From NCBI RefSeq assembly GCF_003353175.1, contig NZ_QHKS01000018.1, positions 62,001 to 126,000 of the forward strand: DNA of 64,000 nt, read 5' to 3'. Below, piece by piece: positions 24,777-33,808 of this stretch. The notes beneath the pieces were generated by a model, which did not search any database, had not been told where the DNA came from, and saw only the letters and a program-made list of their open reading frames with translations. A program made the translations under genes and the position numbers. Every line of letters starts with the position of its first letter. Positions within the stretch are counted from its first letter, which is position 1. Origin of the DNA: Paraburkholderia lacunae. GTDB lineage: Bacteria > Pseudomonadota > Gammaproteobacteria > Burkholderiales > Burkholderiaceae.

Positions 24777-27136
24777 GTGTGTTTTTTCTGAATAGAACGG
24801 AAGGAGATGACCGTGTTCGACGCCATGCGCCACGGGCGTGCCGCAAACTGCAGCATGCCGGTCCAGAATCCCCGGTAATGGGCGAAGGCGTGCACGGTGC
24901 CGAGGCTCACGACGATCCCGAGACTGCGGAGTATGCCCACGCGTCGGTTGCGGCTCTCGCGGAAATCACGCCAGCGGCCGCTGTCGCCGAACACGAGGGC
25001 GACCTGTTCGGATAGCCCGCCGACGCTATCGTCAGCGAACTGCGCGCCGACCGCCACGCCGCCGTTGCCGGCACTGAACGTGTTGCGGATGGTGAGCGGC
25101 ACGTGACTGACGCGGTCCAGCGCGACATTGAAAACCTCGAGCGTCGCGGTGCCATTGCATGGCACGTCCGTCTGCTCGGCCTCCGGAACAAGCAGTTTCA
25201 GGCCGCCTGCCGACATATCCAGCACGCGGCACGCGAACGCGCGCTGCGTGCCGGCCTCACCCGAAATCGGCGGTACATTCAGCGTGGCGTCGAGATTGGC
25301 AGGCACGCGCGGCACCGAGCGCCGCTGCTTGCGCTCGTACAGTACGCCGATGCAAGCGTTGAGCTGGACGAGGTTCAGGCCGCACCAGCCAAGCGCGGAA
25401 ACGATCACGTCGCGGTGTGGGAAACCATCCAGCAGTTTCCATACGCCGACGGCCGCGCCGAGCAGCATGAGTACATAAGCGAGATAAAACGGTCCCGCCA
25501 GCTCTGAAATGGAGTCCTCCTCGATCTGTTCTCCCTTTGGCGTCACCTTGAAGCTCGGTGCACGCGGGCGCAGCATCACCGACAACACCGCGCGTAGTGA
25601 GAACATCGACTGCAGCAGTTCGTACACCTCGGAGATCAACGTCCACCGGTAGCGGCCAAACAGGAAGTCGGACGCGAGAATCGCCGCGATCATCTGCGGA
25701 AAGCCATAGGCGAAGAATTCGGGAATCGTCGCGTTATAGAACTGGAGCCCGAACACCAGATACATGACCGGAGCGAACAGGAATACGAGCCGCGCGTAGC
25801 AGAAGAACCAGAAGAACGAATTCGAGAAGTAGCAGAGCCGTTGCGCGAGCGAGAGTCCCTTGAGGCGTAAGGGATTGCGCAACAGGAACAGCTGGATCAT
25901 GCCCTGTGCCCAGCGCGCGCGCTGCACGATAAAGCTTGAGAAGGTCTCGGGCTGCAAACCGGAGATCAGCGCTTCATTGACGTAAAGGCTGCGATAGCCG
26001 CGTGCATGCAGCATCAATGCCGTTTCTGCATCCTCGGTGATCGACGAGCCGGCAATGCCGCCGATCTCTTCCAGACACCGCCGCCTCAACACCGCAGCCG
26101 AACCGCAGAAAAACGAGGCATTCCAGAAATCGAGCCCCCGCTGAATAACCGAGTAAAACATCTCGTTTTCGGGTGGCATCCTGCCGAACATGCCGAGGTT
26201 TTTCTCGAGCGGATCGGGATTGATGAAGAAGTGTGGCGTCTGCACGAGGTACAGCTCCTCGTCGCACTGAAAGTAGCCGACGGTCTTCTCGAGAAAATCG
26301 GCCGTGGGCACGTGGTCCGCGTCGAAGATCACGATCAGTTCGCCATCTGTGCACGACAGCGCCGCGTTGATGTTGCCCGCTTTCGCGTGTTCGTTGCGAT
26401 CGCGTGCGAGGTAGAGACCGCCGTGGCGGCTCGCCATCGCTTGCAGTGCGTTGGCTCGTGCCTGGGCTTCGGCGGCCTTCCCGGCGTCCTGCTGGCTAAG
26501 CTTTTGGCGCGTGCCGCCGTCGTCGAGCAGGTAGACGTTCAGCAGCCTGCGCGGATAGCGCATGTCGAGCGCCGCGCGCAACGTGACTTCGAGCAGTTCA
26601 GGCGGCTCGTTGTAGGTCGGAATGAAGACGTCGACACGCGGCAGCTTGCCTCCATCCGTCACGAGCGGAACGGGAGCGCGTTGAAGCGGCTGGCTGTTGA
26701 CAAAGAGCCCAAGCATGGCAACAACGATTCCATACAGTTCGGCGCCGTAGAGAAGCATCATGAAGATGAAATCGGCAAGTCCGTTGTAGCCCAACGTCGC
26801 CGTGGTGCGCCAGTACAGGTAGCGCAGTGTCAGGAATACCGAGCACAGCAGAAAGAACATCCGGGTGCGCTCGAGGCGCGCGGTATGCCGCAGCAGGATC
26901 ATCGTCCCCAGCACGGAGAAGGAGAGACAAATCTGGGCGCTCAGGTCGAGCTTGACAACGGCCAGCACCGAGATTGCCGCCAGCAAACTGCCCCATAGGG
27001 TAGTGATTGCCCACCCGGGTAGCATCGAGAGCGGTAACGCGTTGACGCACTGCTCGAATGCGTGTTCCAGCGCTGCTCTCGCGGCACGGGGGCGCGGCAG
27101 CTGGGCAACGGCTTGCGCCTCGGCTGTTTCATTCAT
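24773..27136 (-). CDS. bcsA: BcsA-like cellulose synthase catalytic subunit with PilZ domain
   Basis: The 787-residue product is a membrane-embedded processive family-2 glycosyltransferase. Membrane helices surround a catalytic domain with all key motifs: DDG (205-207), DAD (272-274), TED (367-369) and QRARW (405-409). A PilZ domain follows (about 575-690) with RRSVPR and DMSAGG, the arginine and DxSxxG motifs that bind cyclic di-GMP. It should polymerise UDP-glucose (or a similar sugar nucleotide) into a beta-linked chain, switched on by c-di-GMP. It is the first gene of the three-gene operon; the AT-rich 245 bp upstream hold the likely promoter and a CAAACGTTTG palindrome. Confidence 0.93.
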   Translation of the reverse strand: MNETAEAQAVAQLPRPRAARAALEHAFEQCVNALPLSMLPGWAITTLWGSLLAAISVLAVVKLDLSAQICLSFSVLGTMILLRHTARLERTRMFFLLCSVFLTLRYLYWRTTATLGYNGLADFIFMMLLYGAELYGIVVAMLGLFVNSQPLQRAPVPLVTDGGKLPRVDVFIPTYNEPPELLEVTLRAALDMRYPRRLLNVYLLDDGGTRQKLSQQDAGKAAEAQARANALQAMASRHGGLYLARDRNEHAKAGNINAALSCTDGELIVIFDADHVPTADFLEKTVGYFQCDEELYLVQTPHFFINPDPLEKNLGMFGRMPPENEMFYSVIQRGLDFWNASFFCGSAAVLRRRCLEEIGGIAGSSITEDAETALMLHARGYRSLYVNEALISGLQPETFSSFIVQRARWAQGMIQLFLLRNPLRLKGLSLAQRLCYFSNSFFWFFCYARLVFLFAPVMYLVFGLQFYNATIPEFFAYGFPQMIAAILASDFLFGRYRWTLISEVYELLQSMFSLRAVLSVMLRPRAPSFKVTPKGEQIEEDSISELAGPFYLAYVLMLLGAAVGVWKLLDGFPHRDVIVSALGWCGLNLVQLNACIGVLYERKQRRSVPRVPANLDATLNVPPISGEAGTQRAFACRVLDMSAGGLKLLVPEAEQTDVPCNGTATLEVFNVALDRVSHVPLTIRNTFSAGNGGVAVGAQFADDSVGGLSEQVALVFGDSGRWRDFRESRNRRVGILRSLGIVVSLGTVHAFAHYRGFWTGMLQFAARPWRMASNTVISFRSIQKKHT

Positions 27137-27320
27137 GGCTGGACTTTAGTGTCTTGACAGGCGGGATATGCGGAAAGGGCCGGCGATATAAGCGTCGAAC
27201 CGGTTAAAGGCAAATAGACGGCCCGGATTATAAGGATATCGGCTTGATGGTAAAAATATTTACGTCAGGCAATCGTTAAATATGGTCAATCCGACCTCTC
27301 ATTCTTCACACTTCTGGAAT

Positions 27321-27330
27321 CAAACGTTTG
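27321..27330. promoter_or_regulatory. Palindrome CAAACGTTTG upstream of bcsA
   Basis: A perfect 10-bp palindrome, 185 bp upstream of the bcsA start. The same core, extended to GCAAACGTTTGC, lies upstream of the autotransporter gene (28509-28520). The core resembles LacI/PurR-type operators, which have a central CG. Confidence 0.35.
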
Positions 27331-27383
27331 CGCGCCCAAAGACACGGCACACAATGACCAGCAGACACATAAGGCCTTACTGA

Positions 27384-28421
27384 CTATCTTGTAGGGAAAT
27401 CCTCAATTTGACATCGCATTACGGATATCCGTTTCTTCTGCGACGACCGCAGCTTTTTGGGCACGATCAAGACTATCTGCCGTTCCACCAGCCAATCCAG
27501 CGCCAAGCCAAACCGTGACGTATCGTTTTTCAATCTGGATCTCGTGCAGAAAGCCCGCAGCACATTGGCCAGAAACTCGATATTCGAATTGTCGTTAGTT
27601 GCAGAATTGGGGACTTGGCCGCCGTTTTGGCAGCCAGCCGTATTGTCGATCGAGCCCGCGTTGACGGTGCCCGTGCCGCCTGCGCTGAACACGCCGTTGC
27701 GGTTTGTGAAAGCACCGGCCGTCGTCACCGTCGCGTCACCGCTGGCAAGCACCGAACCGGCATTGTTGTTCAAGCCTTGCGCGGCCAGGGTCGTGTTGCC
27801 CTTCGCGGATACCGTGCCGGCGTTGGACAGCGTCGCGGCCGAAAGCGACACATTGCCGTTGCCGCCGATGAAGCCCTGAGTCCCATTCGTCAGCGCCGCG
27901 CTGACCGACACGCCGGTGGCGCCGTCGCCGGCATTCGCGACGCGGCCGCCGGAGTTGTCGACGTTCGCGCCCGCCACCGTCACCGCGGCATGCGCGCCGG
28001 CAGCGTCCATGCTGCCGCCACCGTTCGTGATGTCGCCGCTCGCAGCAACGTTCAGTGCGTTACCGGCGTGCACCGTGCCACTGGAGTTATCCAGCGCGCC
28101 CCGGACGTCGAGCGTTGCATCGCCCTGCGCAGAAGGCGAACCACCGCGGCTGGCCAGTGATGCGGCGGTGAGCGACAGCGTCCCGTTGGTTGCCACACTG
28201 CCGTTCGAATTGCCCGCTGCACCCTGACTCGCCAGCGTCAATGTGCCAATACCGGCGTGCGCAATGTGTCCAGCGTCGTTGAGCAGCGCATTCGCGTTGA
28301 CGCTCAGGCGTTCTGTATCAACACCGCTTTCCGTTACGTCACTAGCCACAACGCCGATTGCCAGTGGCAAAAAAAGAGCATAGCGAGTGCCGCGCTGTGG
28401 AGGCCGAATTAGATGAACCAC
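27384..28421 (-). pseudogene. Fragment of a filamentous haemagglutinin (FhaB-type) adhesin
   Basis: The 345-codon frame contains about 220 residues of haemagglutinin repeats rich in N, G, S, A and T (LLNDAGHIAHAGIGTLTLAS, LDNSSGTVHAGNALNV, ANVDNSGGRVANAGDG, LNNNAGSVLASGD). These form a beta-helix in two-partner secreted adhesins of several thousand residues. Both ends are missing: there is no secretion (TPS) domain, and after SIDNTAG the sequence turns to an unrelated tail (FGLALDWLVERQIVLIV) with a basic end. No TpsB transporter gene lies nearby. It is a remnant, and a product would not be secreted normally. Copy 2 of the TAGGGAAATCCT motif overlaps its stop region. Confidence 0.75.
27392..27403 (+). 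promoter_or_regulatory. Copy 2 of the repeated motif TAGGGAAATCCT
   Basis: Context is GTAGGGAAATCCTCA (27391-27405), overlapping the last codons of the haemagglutinin fragment and lying 256 bp upstream of the bcsA start. It shares 14 of 15 bases with copy 1. Confidence 0.35.
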
Positions 28422-28755
28422 CTCAGTGCGACAGAACCGTTTTCCGAGCGCGCGTGAGTATTTCGCATTTCGGCGTAATGCTATTTGCGATAGCTGTTAA
28501 GAGCGATCGCAAACGTTTGCTTTTCTGCAATTCCAGTTGATTTGGGGTGGCCAGAACATTTCGGCTCGCGATGCATGTCAAAACGTCTGACGATATTTAA
28601 CTTTCGAAAGAAAAATATTTCTATATCTTTCCGCCTCGATGCGGGACATCGCGGACTTTCGCATAAATCGGGAAATTCGCCAGACCCTCAGACCTCGAAC
28701 GCGGTGTTTTCGTCCCGCGTTTAGTACATCGACATTAATGAATCGATAAAGGCAT
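28422..28755. other. AT-rich leader region of the autotransporter gene
   Basis: No gene is seen. The stretch is clearly richer in A and T than its surroundings and holds the palindrome at 28509-28520 and probably the autotransporter promoter. Confidence 0.45.
28509..28520. promoter_or_regulatory. Palindrome GCAAACGTTTGC upstream of the autotransporter gene
   Basis: A perfect 12-bp palindrome, 236 bp before the autotransporter start. Its 10-bp core recurs upstream of bcsA. It looks like a LacI-family operator; no LacI-type gene is in the window. Confidence 0.4.
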
Positions 28756-31700
28756 ATGCGAAAAGAAACTCATCTTCAACGGGCGACAGACCATCATCCT
28801 GGATCACGCCCTCCCCGCAATCGACTGGCCGATCAGATATCGAGGCCACACCCCAAGGCAACGACCCTCTCCGTTCTTGGCTATATCGCACTGGTTCCCG
28901 CGCTCGCGCACGCCAACTGCACGACGTCGGGCACGACAACGACCTGCGATACAAGCTCGCCGTCGCCGTGGACGACGCAGATCGGCACCGGCCCGACGAC
29001 GGCTTCCGGCGCCCAGGTGACCGTCGGGTCCAACGCGCAAGTCGTCGTTGGCAACAGCAGCGCCATCGCGCTGTCCGACAACGCGAACATCGTCGTGCAG
29101 TCCGGTGCGCTCGTGCAGAACGCCGCGACCAATGCCTCAGGCACGTACGGTACGGGCGGCAACACGATCGACTTCCGGAACAACAGCACGCTCACGGTGC
29201 AGCAGGGCGCGACGGTGCTGTCCAATGGTACGGAGGGGGACGCCGAAGCCGTCAACCCGGAGGGTACCGGCAACCTGATCGTCAACAACGGGACCATTCG
29301 TGGCATCAACAGCGCAGCCATCTGGTTTCAGAACACCTCGGGCACCAACACGGTCATCAACAATGCCACTGGCGTCATCCAGGCCCCGGGCAATGTCATG
29401 GGCGCGTCGGGCAATGGTGCCGTGGTGTTCAGCAACCTCGGCAAGGTGATCGGCAACCTGGTTTTTGCAGGCGGCAACGACACGCTGAACATGTTCACCG
29501 GCTCGAGCGTCTCGGGCTCCATCAACGGCGGCGGCGGCAGTAATCTGCTGACGCTGAACGGCACTGGCACGGCAACGCTGCCCACGACGATCACCAACTT
29601 CCAGACCCTGCAGAAGAAAGACAGCGGCACCTGGACGATCTCGAATTCGATCGGCAGCATGGGCATCACGTCAGCTGAAGTCCAACAGGGCACGCTGGTT
29701 CTCACGGGCAACAATTCGAGCTATACGGGCGCGATGCGCGTCGATCAGGCAGGCACACTGCGGGCCAGTGCGCAGAGCCTGCCCTCCGCCGTGACCGACA
29801 ACGGCCTTGTGCAGTTCCAGCAGGACACGAACGGCACGTATGCGGGCCTCGTTAGCGGCTCGGGCGCCGTCGAGAAAGATGGGACCGGCACGCTGACGCT
29901 CGCGCCGTCGGCGGCTGGCGGCAATTCGTACACCGGCGGTACCGTGCTCAAGCAGGGTGTGCTGTCGGTGTCGGCGGACAATGCGCTCGGCGGTACGACG
30001 GGCGGTGTGACGTTCGATGGCGGCACGCTGCAGCTCGGCGCCAGCCTGGACCTCGCGAGCACGCGAGCCATCTCAGTTACCTCGAATGGCGGCACGATCG
30101 ACACGCAGGGTTTCCAGTCGACGATCAACCAGGCAATCAGCGGATCAGGCGCGCTCGACAAGACGGGTTCGGGAACGCTGACGGTCAACGGCGCAGTGGT
30201 CGGGGCGATCGCGGCCGAGGTACAGCAGGGCACGCTCGTGCTCAACGGCGACGCTTCGCAGTTCACGGGAAGTGTGACGGTCGATCAGCCGGCCGTGCTG
30301 CAGGCGAGCGCGCAAAGCCTGCCGCCGACGGTCACCGACAACGGTCTTGTGCAATTCGAGCAAAACGCCGACGGCGTCTATACGGGCACGATCGGCGGCA
30401 CCGGCGTCGTGGAGAAAGACGGAACGGGCACGCTGACGCTCGCACCTTCCGCAACCGGCGGCAATACCTACACGGGCGGCACCGTGCTGAAAGCGGGGAC
30501 GGTCTCCGTCTCGGCCGACAGTGCGCTCGGCGGCGCCACGGGCGGCGTGACCTTCGACGGCGGCACGCTGCAACTCGGCAGCAGCTTCGACCTTGCGAAC
30601 ACGCGTGCGGTGTCGATTACCTCGAACGGCGGCACGATCGACACACAGGGCTTCCAGTCGACGATCGCGCAAAACATCACCGGCGCAGGCGCGCTGACCA
30701 AGGCGGGCAGCGGGACGCTCGTGCTCGACGGCGTCAATACCTATTCTGGCGGCACGACTGTGGCGGCCGGTACGCTCGTCGTCGGAGATGCGTCGAACAC
30801 CGGAGCGTCGGTTGCCGGGGCGACGAGCGTCGCGACGGGCGCGGTACTCGGCGGCTACGGTACCGTCAATGGCGACGTGACGAACAATGGCACGATAGCG
30901 GTCGCCAATGCGTTGCCGTCGTCGGTCCCTGCCGGCGCGCGAGGCAGCTTCACGATCAACGGCCAGTTGACGAACGCGGGTCTGGTGCAGCTCGGCGGCG
31001 GCGGGCAGGCCGGCAATACGCTGAACGTGAACGGCTACGTCGGCCAGAACGGGACGATCGCGCTCAATTCCGTACTCGGCGCGGACAACTCGGCCTCGGA
31101 CAAACTCGTCGTCAACGGCGGCACTGCGACAGGCTCGACCACGCTGAAGATAACGAACGTCGGCGGCCACGGCGCGCCGATCGTATCGAACGGCATTCAG
31201 GTCGTCGAGGCGGCCAACGGCGCGAAGACCGATGCGGGCGCCTTCACGTTGTCGGGCGGCATGGTCAAGGCCGGCGCATATGAATACTACCTGGCGAAAG
31301 GCGGCGTGACGGCAGGCACTTCGGACGACTGGTATCTGCGCAACACCGTGCCCGCCGCGGCCAGCGTGTCAGCGAACGGCAGCGGCGGCTCAGCCGTGGT
31401 CGCCGCAGAGGGTACGTCCGCGTTGCCGGCCGCGGGCAGTGCTCCGGTCACGCTGTACCGCCCCGAAGTGGCGCTTTACGCGCAGATTCCGGGCGTCATG
31501 CGTCAGCTCGACTGGATGCAGCTCGACGAGTTCCATCTGCGGCAGGGCGATCAGATGCTGCTCGGCGAGACGGGCCGATTGCCTGCCTCGTGGGGCCGTG
31601 TGTGGGGTGCGCATAGTGTGCTTTCGGAAGGTGGTGGCGTGAGCCCGCAATTCGACGGCACGATGGGCGGTGCGCAAATCGGTCAGGACGTCTATGCCGA

Positions 31701-32406
31701 CGGAACGGAGGGTGGCCACCGCAACCATTACGGGTTCTATCTCGGCATGGGCCGCGCCACGGGCGACGTCAGCGGATTGGCAGTGGGCGTGCCGAATGCG
31801 GACGTCGGACACCTCTCCGTCAATGCGTACAGCCTCGCCGGCTACTGGACGCATATCGGCCCGGGCGGCTGGTACACGGATACGGTCGTGTCGGGCACCT
31901 CGCTGGTTGCGGCTACGACTTCGAGCGACAACCTTCACGCCAGCACGCACGGTACCGCCGTCACGGCCTCGATCGAAAGCGGCTTGCCGATCGCGATCGG
32001 GCATGGGCTCACGATGGAACCGGAAGTGCAGCTGGTCTACCAGCATCTGTCGATCAACGATCTCAACGACGGCGCCTCCAACGTGGGGTTCGGCAGCGGC
32101 AATACGGTGCTTGGCCGATTCGGCATCCGGTTTGCCGGCACGTGGAACGCGATGGGTGCAGCGTGGCAGCCCTATGTGGGATTCAATGTGCTGCACGCAT
32201 TCGCCAACGGCGACCGCCAGACCTACGACAGCGTCGCGTCGATCGGCACGCCGGTCAACCAGACGACGGCGCGGATCGACGCGGGGGTGGTCACGAAGTT
32301 CTCGAAGCACGGCAGCGTGTACGCAGCCGTCAATTGGGGCACGAATCTCGACGGGGAACATGTGCGGACCATTGGCGGGAACGCCGGCGTGCGTTGGTCC
32401 TGGTAA
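28756..32406 (+). CDS. Large autotransporter (type Va secreted adhesin-like protein)
   Basis: The 1,216-residue product has a long, basic N-terminal extension before the hydrophobic signal core (LSVLGYIALVPALAHA, cleavage near residue 53). The mature protein begins with a cysteine pair (NCTTSGTTTTCDT). The passenger is a G/T/N/S-rich beta-helix with PATR-like repeats (GALDKTGSGTLTVNG, NTYSGGTTVAAGTLVVGDA). A 180-residue module is present twice in tandem. The C-terminal about 270 residues form the translocator barrel (VWGAHSVLSEGGG onward) and end in the aromatic RWSW expected for an outer-membrane protein. No protease or lipase active-site motif was seen, so adhesion or aggregation is the most likely role. 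Confidence 0.92.
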   Translation: MRKETHLQRATDHHPGSRPPRNRLADQISRPHPKATTLSVLGYIALVPALAHANCTTSGTTTTCDTSSPSPWTTQIGTGPTTASGAQVTVGSNAQVVVGNSSAIALSDNANIVVQSGALVQNAATNASGTYGTGGNTIDFRNNSTLTVQQGATVLSNGTEGDAEAVNPEGTGNLIVNNGTIRGINSAAIWFQNTSGTNTVINNATGVIQAPGNVMGASGNGAVVFSNLGKVIGNLVFAGGNDTLNMFTGSSVSGSINGGGGSNLLTLNGTGTATLPTTITNFQTLQKKDSGTWTISNSIGSMGITSAEVQQGTLVLTGNNSSYTGAMRVDQAGTLRASAQSLPSAVTDNGLVQFQQDTNGTYAGLVSGSGAVEKDGTGTLTLAPSAAGGNSYTGGTVLKQGVLSVSADNALGGTTGGVTFDGGTLQLGASLDLASTRAISVTSNGGTIDTQGFQSTINQAISGSGALDKTGSGTLTVNGAVVGAIAAEVQQGTLVLNGDASQFTGSVTVDQPAVLQASAQSLPPTVTDNGLVQFEQNADGVYTGTIGGTGVVEKDGTGTLTLAPSATGGNTYTGGTVLKAGTVSVSADSALGGATGGVTFDGGTLQLGSSFDLANTRAVSITSNGGTIDTQGFQSTIAQNITGAGALTKAGSGTLVLDGVNTYSGGTTVAAGTLVVGDASNTGASVAGATSVATGAVLGGYGTVNGDVTNNGTIAVANALPSSVPAGARGSFTINGQLTNAGLVQLGGGGQAGNTLNVNGYVGQNGTIALNSVLGADNSASDKLVVNGGTATGSTTLKITNVGGHGAPIVSNGIQVVEAANGAKTDAGAFTLSGGMVKAGAYEYYLAKGGVTAGTSDDWYLRNTVPAAASVSANGSGGSAVVAAEGTSALPAAGSAPVTLYRPEVALYAQIPGVMRQLDWMQLDEFHLRQGDQMLLGETGRLPASWGRVWGAHSVLSEGGGVSPQFDGTMGGAQIGQDVYADGTEGGHRNHYGFYLGMGRATGDVSGLAVGVPNADVGHLSVNAYSLAGYWTHIGPGGWYTDTVVSGTSLVAATTSSDNLHASTHGTAVTASIESGLPIAIGHGLTMEPEVQLVYQHLSINDLNDGASNVGFGSGNTVLGRFGIRFAGTWNAMGAAWQPYVGFNVLHAFANGDRQTYDSVASIGTPVNQTTARIDAGVVTKFSKHGSVYAAVNWGTNLDGEHVRTIGGNAGVRWSW
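29677..30732 (+). repeat. Two imperfect tandem copies of a 540-bp passenger module
   Basis: Copy 1 starts at 29677 (protein residue 308, EVQQGTLVLTG) and copy 2 at 30217 (residue 488, EVQQGTLVLNG). The segments align with the same order of motifs: ASAQSLP, VTDNGLVQF, EKDGTGTLTLAPSA, GGVTFDGGTLQLG and GGTIDTQGFQSTI. The period is exactly 180 codons. Confidence 0.85.
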
Positions 32407-32496
32407 GGCACGGCCGTCGTGAGCGCCGCTTCGCTCGCGCGTCCGTTCCCAGTCGGGAACAGTGCGACGCGAGGCGGCTCAATCCGGTTCTGGTAG

Positions 32497-32981
32497 TCAT
32501 ATAGCCGGCCGGCCTCCGTTCCAGTAGAACGGCTGGCGCAGATTCGGGCGGTGAACGCGCCCTGCAAATTCCGACGCGCCGCTACCTGTTTCGCCGAAAA
32601 ACGTTGGTGGATAACGCCACACCGTTTTTCCGGACCGCGCACTCGCTGCAGCGACGACTTCCAGGCGTGTTTCGAGCAATTGCCGGTCGTGCTCGTTCAC
32701 GACTAACGTCAAAGCGTCGATCGCAGCTTCGGAAAACGACCAGACGTCAGTTTCATTGCCGGTTGTGAAAACTTCGACGAGGGCGTTTTCTGCCTCATCC
32801 AACTCTGCCACTGCCAGTCGCCCGTGCCCGGCTTCGGTCAAGAAGCGGGTGAGCAGCATGACGCTTGTCAGCCGTTGGCCGAAGCGCCGTCTGCGCGCCC
32901 GCTGCGCACGGCTTCAAGCGCCACGCGCGAACGAAGCATCATCGCATCGGCGTCGGCGCGCGGCATCGGCAGATACAACAT
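32497..32981 (-). pseudogene. Small conserved hypothetical gene, frameshifted and with a changed C-terminus
   Basis: Two overlapping frames belong together. The first (from the ATG at 32979-32981) reads MLYLPMPRADADAMMLRS and RVALEAVRSGRADG and stops at 32868. The second reads MLLTRFLTEAGHGRLAVAEL and then DEAENALVEV to 32497. Adding one base near 32874 (CC to CCG on the plus strand, giving N-R-L-T-S-V-M) fuses them into one natural-looking protein. The later part (ALTLVVNEHDRQLLETRLEVVAAASAR) is helical. After SAR the frame runs into a different-looking tail (YPPTFFGETGSGASEF). From memory, proteins of this type are common in Burkholderiaceae, but I cannot name a function. Confidence 0.55.
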
Positions 32982-33049
32982 CTTTGAGCGCCGCGCGTGC
33001 AATGGCGACGCCGATTCGAAGCGCTTCTTCCCTTTCTTTGAATTCAACA

Positions 33050-33659
33050 AGGATGGCCTTGACAAGTTCCCCATGACGCCGATCCGTCGCCACCTTCTGG
33101 ACGAACGACCGGTCGATCTTCAACGTGTCAATTGGAAGCGAGCGAGGTAGCTGAGCGACGAGTAGCCCGTACCGAAGTCATCGATCGCAATCGAAAGCCC
33201 TATCTCCCTGAATGACGACAACGTATTCAGCATCGCGTCATCCTCAGCGAGCAGCACGCTCTCCGTGATTTCGAGCTCCAACCATTCGGGGCGGCAGCCA
33301 GTCTCGACAAGGATGTCGTTCACCATCGACACGAAATCGTGAAACCGGAACTGTCTGGCAGACAGGTTAACCGCCACCCTATGTGATACCGATCCCGCGG
33401 CGGCGTTCCATTCGGCTGCCGTGCGGCAGGCCTCGCGTAGCACCCAGTTGCCCAGATCCACGATCAGGCCTGTTTCTTCGGCAAGCGGAATGAACTCATT
33501 CGGCGGGGCCAGCCCAACGCCAGGTCGGCGCCACCTGAGCAAGGCCTCCGAGCCAACGACGACATTGCCGTGAAACGACACCTTGGGCTGGTAGTGCAAT
33601 TCCAGTTCGCCGCGCTCAATCGCGCGGCGAAGACCTCGAATGGTGGATGGGAGGCACAC
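33050..33659 (-). pseudogene. EAL-domain remnant (c-di-GMP phosphodiesterase), frameshifted and truncated at both ends
   Basis: From 33659 the frame reads RRAIERGELELHYQPKV, then SEALLRW (the EAL motif), LSARQF, LELEITES and AIDDFGTGYSSLSYLARF, then hits a stop at 33120. The adjacent frame continues at once with LKIDRSFVQKVATD. One extra base at the GG at 33134-33135 would restore the reading (YLARFPIDTLKIDRS). About 30 residues later the EAL similarity ends in unrelated sequence, so the last quarter of the domain is missing. Any sensor or GGDEF part upstream is also gone, replaced by an IS30 transposase end. The fragment cannot make a working enzyme as read. Confidence 0.8.
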
Positions 33660-33663
33660 GCAG

Positions 33664-33808
33664 CGCGAGGTCGGCTGTTCAGACTGCCGGCGATGGCGTC
33701 GAGTTCGTCCTGACTGTAGACCAAAAGGTCTGTGACTTTGGGCAGATGCTGGCGCAGCAGTCCGTTGGTGTTTTCACAAGTGCCGCGTTGCAAGCGACTG
33801 TGGGGCAC
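33664..33808 (-). mobile_element. C-terminal remnant of an IS30-family transposase
   Basis: Read on the reverse strand, this 48-codon piece gives VPHSRLQRGTCENTNGLLRQ, then VYSQDELDAIAGSLNSRPR. These are the well-conserved end segments of IS30 transposases (ENTNGLLRQ, YSQ-LD-IA--LN-RPR). No inverted-repeat end or rest of the transposase is seen. It joins the EAL remnant directly, which suggests an old insertion followed by deletion. Confidence 0.7.
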
